A DNA stretch of 64,000 nucleotides, taken from the NCBI GenBank assembly GCA_028284395.1, contig JANQRV010000257.1, positions 30,575 through 94,574 of the forward strand, in the 5' to 3' direction. Source of the DNA: Saprospiraceae bacterium. Its GTDB lineage: Bacteria; Bacteroidota; Bacteroidia; Chitinophagales; Saprospiraceae. The notes under the pieces are model-generated. The model did no database searches. It saw only the letters and a program-made list of their open reading frames with translations, and had not been told where the DNA came from. The position numbers and the translations under genes are program-made. Of this stretch, positions 48,272-56,354 are shown piece after piece (the stretch's first letter is position 1; each line of letters starts with the position of its first letter).

Positions 48272-48734
48272 CGTTCAACACCCCGAAGGAAATACACTGC
48301 CCAGGCTATTGTCTTTTAGACTATTATTAATCAAAAACTTCAAAGTTTCAACATCCCAAAGGAAATACACTGCCCGGACCATTTAAGATTATGATTTATT
48401 TGTGCAAAGGGCTTGTTTCAACATCCCGAAGGAAATACACTGCCCGGACACCCATACATCTCTCCATATCCCAAGCCTGGCTTGGTGAGTTTCAACATCC
48501 TGAAGGAACAAGGCTGCCCGGACGGGCTTTTTGTAGAGAGTCTGCTGTAGAGTTTCTGAGGTTTCAACATCCCGAAGGAACAAGGCTGCCCGGACAATGA
48601 GATGGTTACTCAAGTGGCTAAAAGCCAATCGTTTCAACATCCCGAAGGAACAAGGCTGCCCGGACGAACATTATTTTTAACTGCTAAAACATTACTGTTG
48701 TTTCAACATCCCGAAGGAACAAGGCTGCCCGGAC
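48272..48734 (-). CRISPR. CRISPR array 1: seven 35-bp repeats, six spacers
   Basis: Repeats are at 48272, 48345, 48415, 48489, 48561, 48631 and 48700. On the plus strand each starts GTTTCAACATCCCGAAGGAA and ends CTGCCCGGAC. Spacers are 34-39 bp. The conserved leader lies on the right, so the crRNA strand is minus and repeats end in GTTGAAAC, the usual 8-base 5' tag of type III crRNAs. The leftmost repeat has about five mismatches, as expected for the oldest end. The three leader-distal repeats have ATACA between the conserved halves, while the four leader-proximal ones have CAAGG. Confidence 0.97.
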
Positions 48735-49198
48735 AGCATGCCAATCCTGAAGATTGACCAATCAAAAATAAACAATTTAACTCAAAAAACTGCAACAGGG
48801 CACTCATTTTCAAATGATTGCAGAAGAACCGTTTCTTTTTTCGCAAATGCGAGCCCGTTACAAATCCGATGGCTACACTTGAAGACCATATTTAACCATA
48901 AGAATTTGTTAATCAACATATTAACATTGACGATGTTTTCGAAAACGCTAAAACCAGGAATGAAAAAATGAGTATTTTCGAAAACCAGTTTCATATAAAC
49001 AATTCATTCTCTTTTTAATTCATTGAAAATCAAAGCCAACTACATAGCTAGTAATTTACACTCAATCATTTTTTCGAAAATGCAGATTTACAGTATCAAA
49101 ACAAAGCCTGTTTCGAAAATCTCTCCAGAGCACATAAGCTCAATAAAATAGTAACCCACTGATTATCAATCCAAATTCAAGGTGGAAATTTTCGCAAG
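48735..49198 (-). promoter_or_regulatory. Leader of CRISPR array 1
   Basis: This fills the whole interval between cas2 and array 1. It is homologous to the sequence right of array 2. The first 65 bases next to the repeat are well conserved between the two. Further out, six TTTCG(A/C)AA sites (central C at 48842, 48940, 48979, 49075, 49114 and 49193) keep their positions relative to the array although the sequence between them has drifted. Confidence 0.85.
48763..48795 (-). promoter_or_regulatory. Pre-crRNA promoter of array 1
   Basis: On the minus strand TATTTTTG (48763-48770) fits the Bacteroidota -7 element TAnnTTTG. A TTG 22 bases upstream (48793-48795) can serve as the -33 element. Transcription would begin about 20 bases before the first repeat. 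The same arrangement with one mismatch is found at array 2 at the same distance from the repeat. Confidence 0.55.
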
Positions 49199-49486
49199 TC
49201 AAATACTCAAAACAGTATCATCGTTCCAATCCTTCTTTTCTCCCAGCCGCACTTGTTTCACGAAACAAGCCTGACAAAGAGCATAGAAGAGAATGGTGTC
49301 GGTTGAGGGATTCATCAACTTCCCGATTTCGCGGATGGTGCTCTGCAATTGGCGATCGGTGAGTAGACACTCGAATACGCTGTAGTTTACTCGTATGCCG
49401 TGTTGCTCCAGGTATTTGCTTACCTTGCTTCGGGTGGTGTCCTTTTTGATGTCGTAGGCGATGACGACTACATTGCGTTTTACCAT
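49199..49486 (-). CDS. cas2: CRISPR-associated endonuclease-like protein Cas2
   Basis: It is 95 residues, normal for Cas2. The first strand carries the conserved Asp in 'VVVIAYDIKKD' (Asp12), followed by the ferredoxin-like pattern 'KYLEQHGIRVNYSVFECLLT'. Cas2 dimers bridge two Cas1 dimers in the spacer integrase. The gene overlaps the end of RT-cas1 by 7 bp, so the two are coupled. Its stop directly borders the leader of array 1. Confidence 0.95.
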   Translation of the reverse strand: MVKRNVVVIAYDIKKDTTRSKVSKYLEQHGIRVNYSVFECLLTDRQLQSTIREIGKLMNPSTDTILFYALCQACFVKQVRLGEKKDWNDDTVLSI

Positions 49487-51753
49487 TTGAATGTATATGG
49501 TTTGTACTTTTTTTGTTGATCGAGTAAATAACGGGCCAGCAGGCGTGCCTGCCGGCGGATGATGGTACTTAAGCGCAGGTGTTCGCCGCCATGCATTTCA
49601 AAGCTGTGCAATCTTTCCAAGATCTTTTCGGCCAGTTTCTTTCGGGTAGCAAGGCTAAGCAGGTCCCCGTCCATGGCCAGGTCGCGTCTCTCTTTCCTGA
49701 CCATTGAGATGACGGTACGGTCTACAATGGCCGGCCGGAATTCTTCGATCAGGTCAAAAGTCAGGGTAGGTTTCTTAAGCTGCCGGGTATGCAGAAAACT
49801 AATGTATGGATTAAGCCGGGCTTTCAAGATGGCATCCCAAATCCGGCTGTACAAGATACCGTATCCGTAATTGAGCATAGCATTGAACAAATCGGTGGCT
49901 CCCTGGCCTTTTCGGCCGGGAAAGGGTACATTATCCCGGACCAGTTGCGCTATCATTTTCCAATAGAATTGGGCCGCTTGGCCTTCTTTTCCAAATAGTG
50001 ATTTTCGATAGTTGGACAAAGGGGTGTCCGCTTCCTGTCCTACTTTGATCGATTCCAGGATGGCATTCATCTTTTCCAATGCTTCCGGCAGGGTTTTAGC
50101 AAAGGCGGTTGCTCGTTGTTTTTGGTATTTATTGAAATATTTCAATAGGTAGATCTGGTTTCGGATCTTACCCCTGACCATTTGACCGGCGATCAGACTA
50201 CCCTTTATTGAATTAAGTGCTTGTAATTGGCCATCCCACAACACTGCATCAACGGTATCCGGATCATAGATGCGGGAAATGATGCGGCCTCTTCCGTCAA
50301 AAAAGTCGATCGGAATATCTGCCTTGGCGCAATGTGCAATAAGGTTAGAAGATAAGGTTACACCCTTGTTGAGGATGCTGATGTGCTTCACATTGGCCGT
50401 CGGAGCATTCAACAAATTTCGTCCTTTTTGCTTTACGGTAATACCTCGGCGAGACTTGCCCAACCATACCCCGGGTTGGCTGATCAGTAGTTCCAGGGAT
50501 GCGGATTGCAGTTTGCGGTACATGCGCCGCTTCTTTTCGATGGCTTTGGCCGGATCGATGGTGAGCACTTCTTCTTCCTGGTCCGGTTTCCTTTTCTTCC
50601 GGCGCCCGCTCCACTCGACTATCAATTTTTTTCGATCCTGTTGGTAGACATCGGTCAGGAAGGTCAATCGGTCCAACGCCGTCCGGACTGCTTTTTGCGT
50701 TCGCCATTTACTACGGTGCTTCTTTACCTCGGACTCCAGCAGCTCTTCCTGGTATTCATCGAGACAAAGCAAATACTCATCCGGTAACAAGCGGCAGTAA
50801 TAATTCCGGATCCCTTCCAGGGTTTCAGAGTATTTGGCCGGCAACTCTCCATCCGAAAGGGTACAAACCTGCTCCAGTTTTTCCTTCACAGAGGACAGTT
50901 TTTCATCGGACAAGCCATAGCGATCATCGTAAAAAGTAATCCCCAAAAAAGTTGTACCTCTGTTCAAATGGGCGACCTTAGCGCCGGGATTTAAGGGTAA
51001 CTTTAACGTCTGATCAATGAAGGTCGTCACCTTGCGTAGTACTTCATTTGCGTAGCGTTCGCTATCAGCGAGGATCAAAAAGTCGTCTGCATATCGAATA
51101 TACCCTGCACTATATCGGAGCATAAATTGATCCAACTCATGCAAGTAGAAATTGGCCAGCACAGGCGAAAGCAATGCCCCTTGAGCTAACCCTTTTTCCC
51201 GATAGCGCCACTGCATGGTGCGGTCTACCTTGGCCATCTGCATACACAATGAGATCAGACGCTCCAAGGCTTCATTCTGAATGACCTTTGATAAGCGCCG
51301 AAACAACCGATCCAACGGTATATTGTCGAAAAAGCTGTCGAAATCCAGATTGACAAACCAATAGCGCCGGCAGTGATGGATCTCGTGCCAGGTGCGCCTT
51401 ACGGCTTTCACCGGGCCTTTATCTCGGCGATAGCCATAGCTAGTATCCAGAAACAGGTCGTCCAGCACCGGACCAATCACCGATAAAATGGATTGTTGTA
51501 CAATCTTGTCGCGCACGGTCAACAACCCCAACTCACGGTATTCTCCTTTGTCTTTCGGAATCTTGACAGTCAGATAGGGTTCGGGAATGTACCGTTGTTG
51601 CTCCAGTTCCTTCTGTAAGGCCTTTAACCGGTCTTCCCAGTCCAGCTTGAATTCGCCTACCCTTACCCGATCAACTCCTCCCGCCGTGTTTTTGGCTTCG
51701 ACCTTTTCCCAGGCCTCTACTAGCCTAGCCCAATCGCATATCTGCTGGTACAT
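49480..51753 (-). CDS. cas1: Reverse transcriptase-Cas1 fusion (757 aa)
   Basis: Residues about 40-290 are a reverse transcriptase related to group II intron enzymes. Motif A is 'NLDFDSFFDNI' (Asp137) and the catalytic box is 'RYADDF' (YADD 221-224). Residues about 410-757 are Cas1, with the three metal ligands visible in 'GKEGQAAQFYW' (Glu), 'ISFLHTRQ' (His) and 'FDLIEEFRP' (Glu). No Cas6 domain is fused at the N-terminus, unlike three-part relatives. Such fusions with type III systems can acquire spacers from RNA. It lies between the two arrays and may be transcribed from array 2 or from a weak TATATTGT element upstream. Confidence 0.96.
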   Translation of the reverse strand: MYQQICDWARLVEAWEKVEAKNTAGGVDRVRVGEFKLDWEDRLKALQKELEQQRYIPEPYLTVKIPKDKGEYRELGLLTVRDKIVQQSILSVIGPVLDDLFLDTSYGYRRDKGPVKAVRRTWHEIHHCRRYWFVNLDFDSFFDNIPLDRLFRRLSKVIQNEALERLISLCMQMAKVDRTMQWRYREKGLAQGALLSPVLANFYLHELDQFMLRYSAGYIRYADDFLILADSERYANEVLRKVTTFIDQTLKLPLNPGAKVAHLNRGTTFLGITFYDDRYGLSDEKLSSVKEKLEQVCTLSDGELPAKYSETLEGIRNYYCRLLPDEYLLCLDEYQEELLESEVKKHRSKWRTQKAVRTALDRLTFLTDVYQQDRKKLIVEWSGRRKKRKPDQEEEVLTIDPAKAIEKKRRMYRKLQSASLELLISQPGVWLGKSRRGITVKQKGRNLLNAPTANVKHISILNKGVTLSSNLIAHCAKADIPIDFFDGRGRIISRIYDPDTVDAVLWDGQLQALNSIKGSLIAGQMVRGKIRNQIYLLKYFNKYQKQRATAFAKTLPEALEKMNAILESIKVGQEADTPLSNYRKSLFGKEGQAAQFYWKMIAQLVRDNVPFPGRKGQGATDLFNAMLNYGYGILYSRIWDAILKARLNPYISFLHTRQLKKPTLTFDLIEEFRPAIVDRTVISMVRKERRDLAMDGDLLSLATRKKLAEKILERLHSFEMHGGEHLRLSTIIRRQARLLARYLLDQQKKYKPYTFKW

Positions 51754-51870
51754 AATGCATCATTTTGCAATTGTATAACAATATAAGTTCACAACAATAA
51801 GGCAAGATCGCGAAGGATTGATTGGCCGGATCCTGAGGTAGATCCGGCTTTGAAATTAATGATTGATGGG

Positions 51871-52337
51871 TTTAGAAGCTCCCGAAGGAAATACGCTGCC
51901 CGGACTAGGTTAATTTGAAGAACCCTGTGGTGGATGCGAAGTTTCAACATCCCGAAGGAAATACACTACCAGGACTATGTTTGAGAACGTGAATAGTCAC
52001 TTGTTCCGCGGTTTCAATATCCCGAAGGAAATACACTGCCCGGACGAGGACTATACGTACATACCCCTGTGGTTTTGGAGCCGTGGTTTCAACATCCCGA
52101 AGGAATTACACTGCCCGGACGGAGTCCTCTTCTTTCTCCGCTGGAGATCGAACAGAGTTTCAACATCCCGAAGGAATTACACTGCCCGGATAATTTATAG
52201 GTACTTGGTTTGACTCTTTGAGTCCTGCGTGTTTCAACATCCCGAAGGAATTACACTGCCCGGATAATTATATCGTGTCATACTGTAACATAACATAGTG
52301 ACGTTTCAACATCCCGAAGGAATTACACTGCCCGGAT
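51871..52337 (-). CRISPR. CRISPR array 2: seven 35-bp repeats, six spacers
   Basis: Repeats are at 51871, 51941, 52011, 52086, 52157, 52231 and 52303; spacers are 35-40 bp. Orientation and repeat family are the same as in array 1, with the leader on the right. The leftmost repeat is degenerate in its GTTTCAACA end. The three leader-distal repeats carry AATACAC (ATACGC in the oldest) and the four leader-proximal ones carry ATTACAC. The last three before the leader also end in GGAT instead of GGAC. RT-cas1 starts 118 bp beyond the old end. Confidence 0.97.
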
Positions 52338-52835
52338 AGCGTGCCAATCCTGAAGAATGGCAGATCAGAAATATACAATTTAATTCAAGAAACTGCAACA
52401 TAATATTCATTTTCAGTTTATTATATATTTATCAGTTCATTTTTCGCAAATCCGAGTTTGGGAAAAAGCCAATTGCTGCACTTCAAGCCTTTAGTACAAA
52501 ACAACGTATTGAAAATCAACATTTTAAACGAATCGAAATTTTCGAAAGCAACAAATCCAGGCATGCAAAAATGAATAATTTCGAAAACCAGGCTCACATA
52601 CTACTTTATTGAATATCTAATTGTTTGTAATTCTGATATATTGACATCAATATAGTTGCTTATGCATTCATTTCTTCGAAAATGATGTTTTAAGGACCAT
52701 CTACAAGCCATCTTTCGAAGATTTCTCAAAGACACAAATTTCCAACAAGAAGGTAAATCTTTGATTATCAGAAAATATCAAGAATTTGTTTTTTCGCAAA
52801 TCCAGTAGTTACCCATTTGACTCCCATATAATGGA
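52338..52835 (-). promoter_or_regulatory. Leader of CRISPR array 2
   Basis: It is homologous to the leader of array 1 over about 460 bp. The six TTTCG(A/C)AA-type sites have their central C at 52445, 52543, 52582, 52677, 52716 and 52795. The distance from the repeat to the first site is 108 bases in both leaders, and the successive gaps are 98, 39, 95, 39 and 79 here against 98, 39, 96, 39 and 79 in array 1. Confidence 0.85.
52366..52398 (-). promoter_or_regulatory. Pre-crRNA promoter of array 2
   Basis: On the minus strand TATTTCTG (52366-52373) is one mismatch from TAnnTTTG, with a TTG 22 bases upstream (52396-52398). Both elements are at the same distance from the repeat as in array 1, which supports the assignment. 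Confidence 0.5.
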
Positions 52836-52873
52836 TACACAACAAAACCGGGAAGGAAAGCCCCCTCCCGGTT
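52836..52873 (-). terminator. Terminator closing the cmr/cas6 operon
   Basis: AACCGGGA (52846-52853) pairs with TCCCGGTT (52866-52873), and extra G-C pairs are possible inside. On the minus strand the stem is followed by TTGTTGTG. It separates the cmr-cas6 transcript from the leader of array 2, so the arrays and RT-cas1 are transcribed separately. Confidence 0.6.
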
Positions 52874-52891
52874 AAAAGGTTATTCCAGTAG

Positions 52892-53104
52892 TTAAGCCTT
52901 GGGGCCGACTATATCATCGGTACCAATAGGAGAAAAGGAATACCCCGCCGGATTACTAGCAATTAAAATCGTCATCGTTGAAAGATTTAAAGGTGAATAA
53001 TGAATGGGAGGGGTCGCAGCAGGCAAAGCAGAGGCTGTTGTCGAAGGCGCATTTGGCCCAGACAAAAGCTCGCGATAAATGCCGCAAAGCCGCTCCCGGT
53101 TCAT
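52892..53104 (-). CDS. Possible small protein downstream of cas6 (70 aa)
   Basis: An ATG preceded by AAGGGGAAAGA opens a 70-codon frame whose stop is 18 bp before the terminator stem. That position suits a last gene of the cas operon. The sequence is Ala/Pro/Ser-rich in the middle and has no family resemblance. An overlapping minus-strand frame at 52956-53150 is also open, so the call is weak. The gap from here to cas6 (53105-53383) holds nothing else I can support. Confidence 0.3.
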   Translation of the reverse strand: MNRERLCGIYRELLSGPNAPSTTASALPAATPPIHYSPLNLSTMTILIASNPAGYSFSPIGTDDIVGPKA

Positions 53105-53383
53105 TCTTTCCCCTTTGCATCACCCATGGACTGATACAATGGATTATCAAGCGACTACGAGCCCTTTCCGGAAGCTTCGGCGGAAAAAGTCATAGAAGAA
53201 TGACAGGAACAACAGGCTTACCGACAGCCACAAACAGGCCGTTGGCGCCCCATCAAAATGGATGACGAGACGAGACTTACGCCAAACAATTCCTTCGGTC
53301 AAGACATCCTTTTGATTTTGGTAGGTGTCGGATGTCCCGAATTGAAATCGGTTTGGCCTGAAGAGGCGAGATATATTAAAACA

Positions 53384-54400
53384 TCAATACCGAACCATGA
53401 ATCGGCCCATCCCAAAGGGGATGTACTTGCCGACGCCAATGTCCTGTCCTAGAAGGAGCAAGGGTATGAATCCACTCAATTCCGGGCCGAAATACCTAAT
53501 GGTACCGCGGATTCCAGTAATTTGATGTCGGTGATGATGATTTGTTCTTCGATGGCGATGGTGTTGTTTTTTCTCCCAGTGTCCTATCTTCAGGTCCACC
53601 GGTTCGGCTTTTACTCTTGCAGCGAATTGACGCAGGTATTCAGGGAGTTCGTGCAATTCTCCAATTGTTTGTCCATAGAGGCTGACGTGCAAGCTGGCTC
53701 TTTGCCAAAGTCGCTCAACCAGGAGTGTAAAAGAGGGCAGCAAAACGGTATGGCCCTTTTGCCTGATGACGGTCAAGGAACTGAAAAACAATTCCACCCG
53801 ATCGGTTTCGGGCAAGGCAAGGAAATTGATTGATCCGGGAAGAGGACCATCGTACCAAGTAGTATTCTCCAATACAGGGTAAGAGGCGCTTTTGTCCGGC
53901 TTTTCCCACGACCGAGCATGAACGCTGGACAAGCGGAAGCTACCGGGCTTTTGCCCGAGGTTGTTCCAGGCCATCCACTGCCAGGCCAGGATCAGGGATT
54001 TGATCTGTTCATTGACAGCGCCCAATAAAGTACACTCAAAGGTCAATCGATCGCCGGGAGAAAACCATCGGCGATCGGTCACCACAGACAACCGGTAGGG
54101 CGGCGGCGGATTACGAAATCTTCTAGCATCCGGATGATCCGGAGGCATTTGTGGTTCGAGGAGGGTACCGAACAGGCAATTGCATCGTTGGCAGGGCTTA
54201 CCTCCGCCCGGACGGCGGCCGTTACAATACAGATGGGCAACCGCCGTGTGCAGCGCCCCGCGCAATACGGCCGCCAGCTCGGGAGGATAAGCGGGAAGAA
54301 GCGCCGATTGACGAGCTTCGAAGACGATTCGGTAAGTGGTCCCGGACAACTGCCGGACCAGAGTCGTAAGAATATTAGGTGCTGTGGTGGTTTTCATCAT
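53384..54400 (-). CDS. cas6: CRISPR repeat endoribonuclease Cas6
   Basis: The ATG at 54400 overlaps the stop of the preceding membrane protein gene (ATGA), and this start is preferred over an upstream TTG at 54451. The protein has a Cys cluster typical of the PF10040 branch ('CNGRRPGGGKPCQRCNCLFG') and the C-terminal region 'GIRGTIRYFGPELSGFIP' and 'DIGVGKYIPFGMGRF'. A His/Arg-rich run ('KKQHHRHRRTNHHHRH', about residues 287-302) precedes the Gly-rich region and is unusual. Cas6 cuts the pre-crRNA within the repeats. The catalytic residue cannot be assigned from sequence alone. Confidence 0.87.
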   Translation of the reverse strand: MMKTTTAPNILTTLVRQLSGTTYRIVFEARQSALLPAYPPELAAVLRGALHTAVAHLYCNGRRPGGGKPCQRCNCLFGTLLEPQMPPDHPDARRFRNPPPPYRLSVVTDRRWFSPGDRLTFECTLLGAVNEQIKSLILAWQWMAWNNLGQKPGSFRLSSVHARSWEKPDKSASYPVLENTTWYDGPLPGSINFLALPETDRVELFFSSLTVIRQKGHTVLLPSFTLLVERLWQRASLHVSLYGQTIGELHELPEYLRQFAARVKAEPVDLKIGHWEKKQHHRHRRTNHHHRHQITGIRGTIRYFGPELSGFIPLLLLGQDIGVGKYIPFGMGRFMVRY

Positions 54401-54999
54401 AATGCATCGTTTTGGTCCAGCGGCGGCAATTTGATGGGATGCTGCCTCCAAGCCGACTCCTGGTGGCCGGCCCGGCCTTGCTCCCAGCGCAGGTAGTGGC
54501 CTTCCTTCACCTTTTCGGTTAGTTCGGTATTCTTCCGGGACGGCAATTCTGTCAGGAATATTTGTAAGAAGTAGGGTTTGTAAAAATCTCCCCGTTCATC
54601 GCGCTTTGGGACACCCAGGCGCGTTTCGAAGAAGGGACGGAAGTTCAGGTTTTCGCCGTTGCACATCTGGCTGCCAATTTGTTGCCCCCATTGGCGAATG
54701 TCGGCTTCGCTGGCCAGTTGCGCATTCCGGCAAAATAATACGAGCTGCCCGTCGAAAACAAATCGCACACTCAGGCGCTTGGGGAGGGAGTTTTCCCAGT
54801 TTTGGGCAAGATCCCGGTACCAGACAAAAATGGCAAACAGGAAGGTACCCAGACCAATGGCCGGGTCCAGGAGATTGTCCCACCACTTTTCCTTGTTTCC
54901 CAGGGCGATCAGGAAACTCATCAAGATCGTGATGGCCAATATGAGCGCCAATTGTCCCCGGCGGGTTTCGTAAGCATAACTGAACAACGTTTTCAGCAT
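54397..54999 (-). CDS. Two-helix membrane protein in the type III-B operon (200 aa)
   Basis: Two membrane helices (about 17-34, 'LALILAITILMSFLIALG', and about 46-62) precede a soluble domain of about 135 residues facing the cytosol ('RLSVRFVFDGQLVLFCRN', 'FYKPYFLQIFLTELP'). It is 7 bp after cmr6 and overlaps cas6 by 4 bp, so it is made together with the Cmr complex. It is not recognised by sequence. Small membrane proteins in type III loci, such as Csx23, bind cyclic tetra-adenylate through a C-terminal domain and disturb the membrane. The layout here fits such an effector, but that is inference. A non-effector anchoring role is the alternative. Confidence 0.8.
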   Translation of the reverse strand: MLKTLFSYAYETRRGQLALILAITILMSFLIALGNKEKWWDNLLDPAIGLGTFLFAIFVWYRDLAQNWENSLPKRLSVRFVFDGQLVLFCRNAQLASEADIRQWGQQIGSQMCNGENLNFRPFFETRLGVPKRDERGDFYKPYFLQIFLTELPSRKNTELTEKVKEGHYLRWEQGRAGHQESAWRQHPIKLPPLDQNDAL

Positions 55000-55006
55000 C
55001 AGGTAT

Positions 55007-55921
55007 TCATTTTTGTATTAACCTTCCCCTCCCCAAAGAAGTTTTGGCCCCAACGCCCCATTCGCAGAGTGCTTCCAGGATCAAGTGTTCCAAGATACGA
55101 AACGGCTGGCCATTAGCGGCCGGAAGGGCCTGAGCTAACTTTCCTGTAAAGGTGATGTCCCTGTTTCTGAAAGCGTAGAGCAACTGATATTCTGCCCCCT
55201 TTTCTACCGTCAGGTAATTAATAACAACGGGATCATCACTATCCACCGGTTCCTTGCCCTTTTCATAATAATCGCGATAGTGAACATTGATGATATCGGT
55301 AATAATCTGAACATCATCCGTAGGGAAAGCATCTCCAAAAACTGCATTACCTTTTCCGTGGTCAACGCCCAGTTCACCAGGTATGTCACCAAAAAAAGAG
55401 CAGAAATCAGGGTCCTTAAAGGCCTTATCTTCGCTCTCATCGAAATACTTGAAGATCACCCAGCTCCGGACCGCTCCTTTGATTGCCGAAGAACGGATAT
55501 ATGGGAAGCCATACAAATGATGGAGGCAGATGTCGTTTTCGTAAATGGATGGTCCTCCTAACCCTATTACAAGTCTCGACTTGGCGTAAACCCCATGGGT
55601 ACCAACCTTATCGGCTCCCAACCATTGACAAAAGACCTCTTTGCTCTCCAAGGCATACTTCTCCAAGCTATGGGCAGAAAAAGTAAAAAAAGGATCTTTC
55701 TGTTGAAACTGTTGCTTTTTAATATCCCAAACTTTGAATTCAACCTTTTTTGGTCTTTTGCTACCCTTTCTCTTTGCCTCATGATCATATTTATTCTTTC
55801 TATCATTGTAGTCCTTTTGGTCATAGTATAAGGGGGGGCTTCCCCAATCCCGTTTGGGTACCCGCTTATTGACAAACAGAGAAAAATTTTTCTGCTGAAC
55901 TGGGATTTCATTTATCTTCAT
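55007..55921 (-). CDS. cmr6: Type III-B RAMP protein Cmr6
   Basis: The central RAMP motifs are seen: 'LVIGLGGPSIYENDICLH', 'GFPYIRSSAIKGAVRSW' and near the end 'CEWGVGAKTSLGRGRL', the Gly-rich loop. The length (304 aa) fits Cmr6 with an N-terminal extension rich in Lys and Tyr. Cmr6 caps the backbone near the crRNA 3' end. It overlaps cmr5 by 14 bp. Confidence 0.92.
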   Translation of the reverse strand: MKINEIPVQQKNFSLFVNKRVPKRDWGSPPLYYDQKDYNDRKNKYDHEAKRKGSKRPKKVEFKVWDIKKQQFQQKDPFFTFSAHSLEKYALESKEVFCQWLGADKVGTHGVYAKSRLVIGLGGPSIYENDICLHHLYGFPYIRSSAIKGAVRSWVIFKYFDESEDKAFKDPDFCSFFGDIPGELGVDHGKGNAVFGDAFPTDDVQIITDIINVHYRDYYEKGKEPVDSDDPVVINYLTVEKGAEYQLLYAFRNRDITFTGKLAQALPAANGQPFRILEHLILEALCEWGVGAKTSLGRGRLIQK

Positions 55922-56354
55922 AAGCGAACCTCTTTAACCAATCAAATAATTCGATAACTTCCGCAGTAGCCCACATCAGTTCCTCGTATTCCAATGCTAC
56001 GACGACTTCCATGAGTTTCCTGTTGTGCTTTCTGGTAAAGTTTTTCAGCTTTTCCTCCAGGATTCCGGTAGGTTCGGCTTTGAGCCATTCACCGACATGG
56101 AGGTAGAGGTTTTTCCAATCAGGGTCGGATTGCGCTTTACTGTAGGCAAAAGACAGGGCGTAAGTCAGTCCGTTGACTTTGATCAACATGGGAAATCGTC
56201 GAACATAGGAAGCGTAGTTCCCCTTTGTCGACTTGTTTTTCCCATTCTGTTCCTCTTTCACCATGCCCTCCTTAGCAAGTGCGAAAGCTTTTTTTGCCCT
56301 TTCCTGGCCAATGTTGTAAATGATCCGATCGAATGTATCATCTGTTGTATTCAT
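55908..56354 (-). CDS. cmr5: Type III-B small subunit Cmr5
   Basis: This is an all-helical protein of 148 residues with the family's 'YASYVRRFPMLIKVNGLTYA' and 'WKNLYLHVGEWL' segments. Cmr5 lines the inner belly of the Cmr complex along the target RNA. It overlaps cmr4 by 4 bp and cmr6 by 14 bp, in the standard cmr4-5-6 order. Confidence 0.93.
   Translation of the reverse strand: MNTTDDTFDRIIYNIGQERAKKAFALAKEGMVKEEQNGKNKSTKGNYASYVRRFPMLIKVNGLTYALSFAYSKAQSDPDWKNLYLHVGEWLKAEPTGILEEKLKNFTRKHNRKLMEVVVALEYEELMWATAEVIELFDWLKRFAYEDK

Noticed and set aside
49480..51753. Group II intron or diversity-generating retroelement
   Set aside because: The reverse transcriptase is fused to a full Cas1 domain, is next to cas2, and no intron RNA or template repeat was seen.
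53258..53452. Plus-strand frame over the end of cas6
   Set aside because: It is largely antisense to the conserved C-terminal region of Cas6.
54596..55116. Several overlapping frames on both strands at the membrane-protein gene
   Set aside because: Only the frame at 54397-54999 fits the operon overlaps and has membrane helices; the others are shadows in GC-rich sequence.
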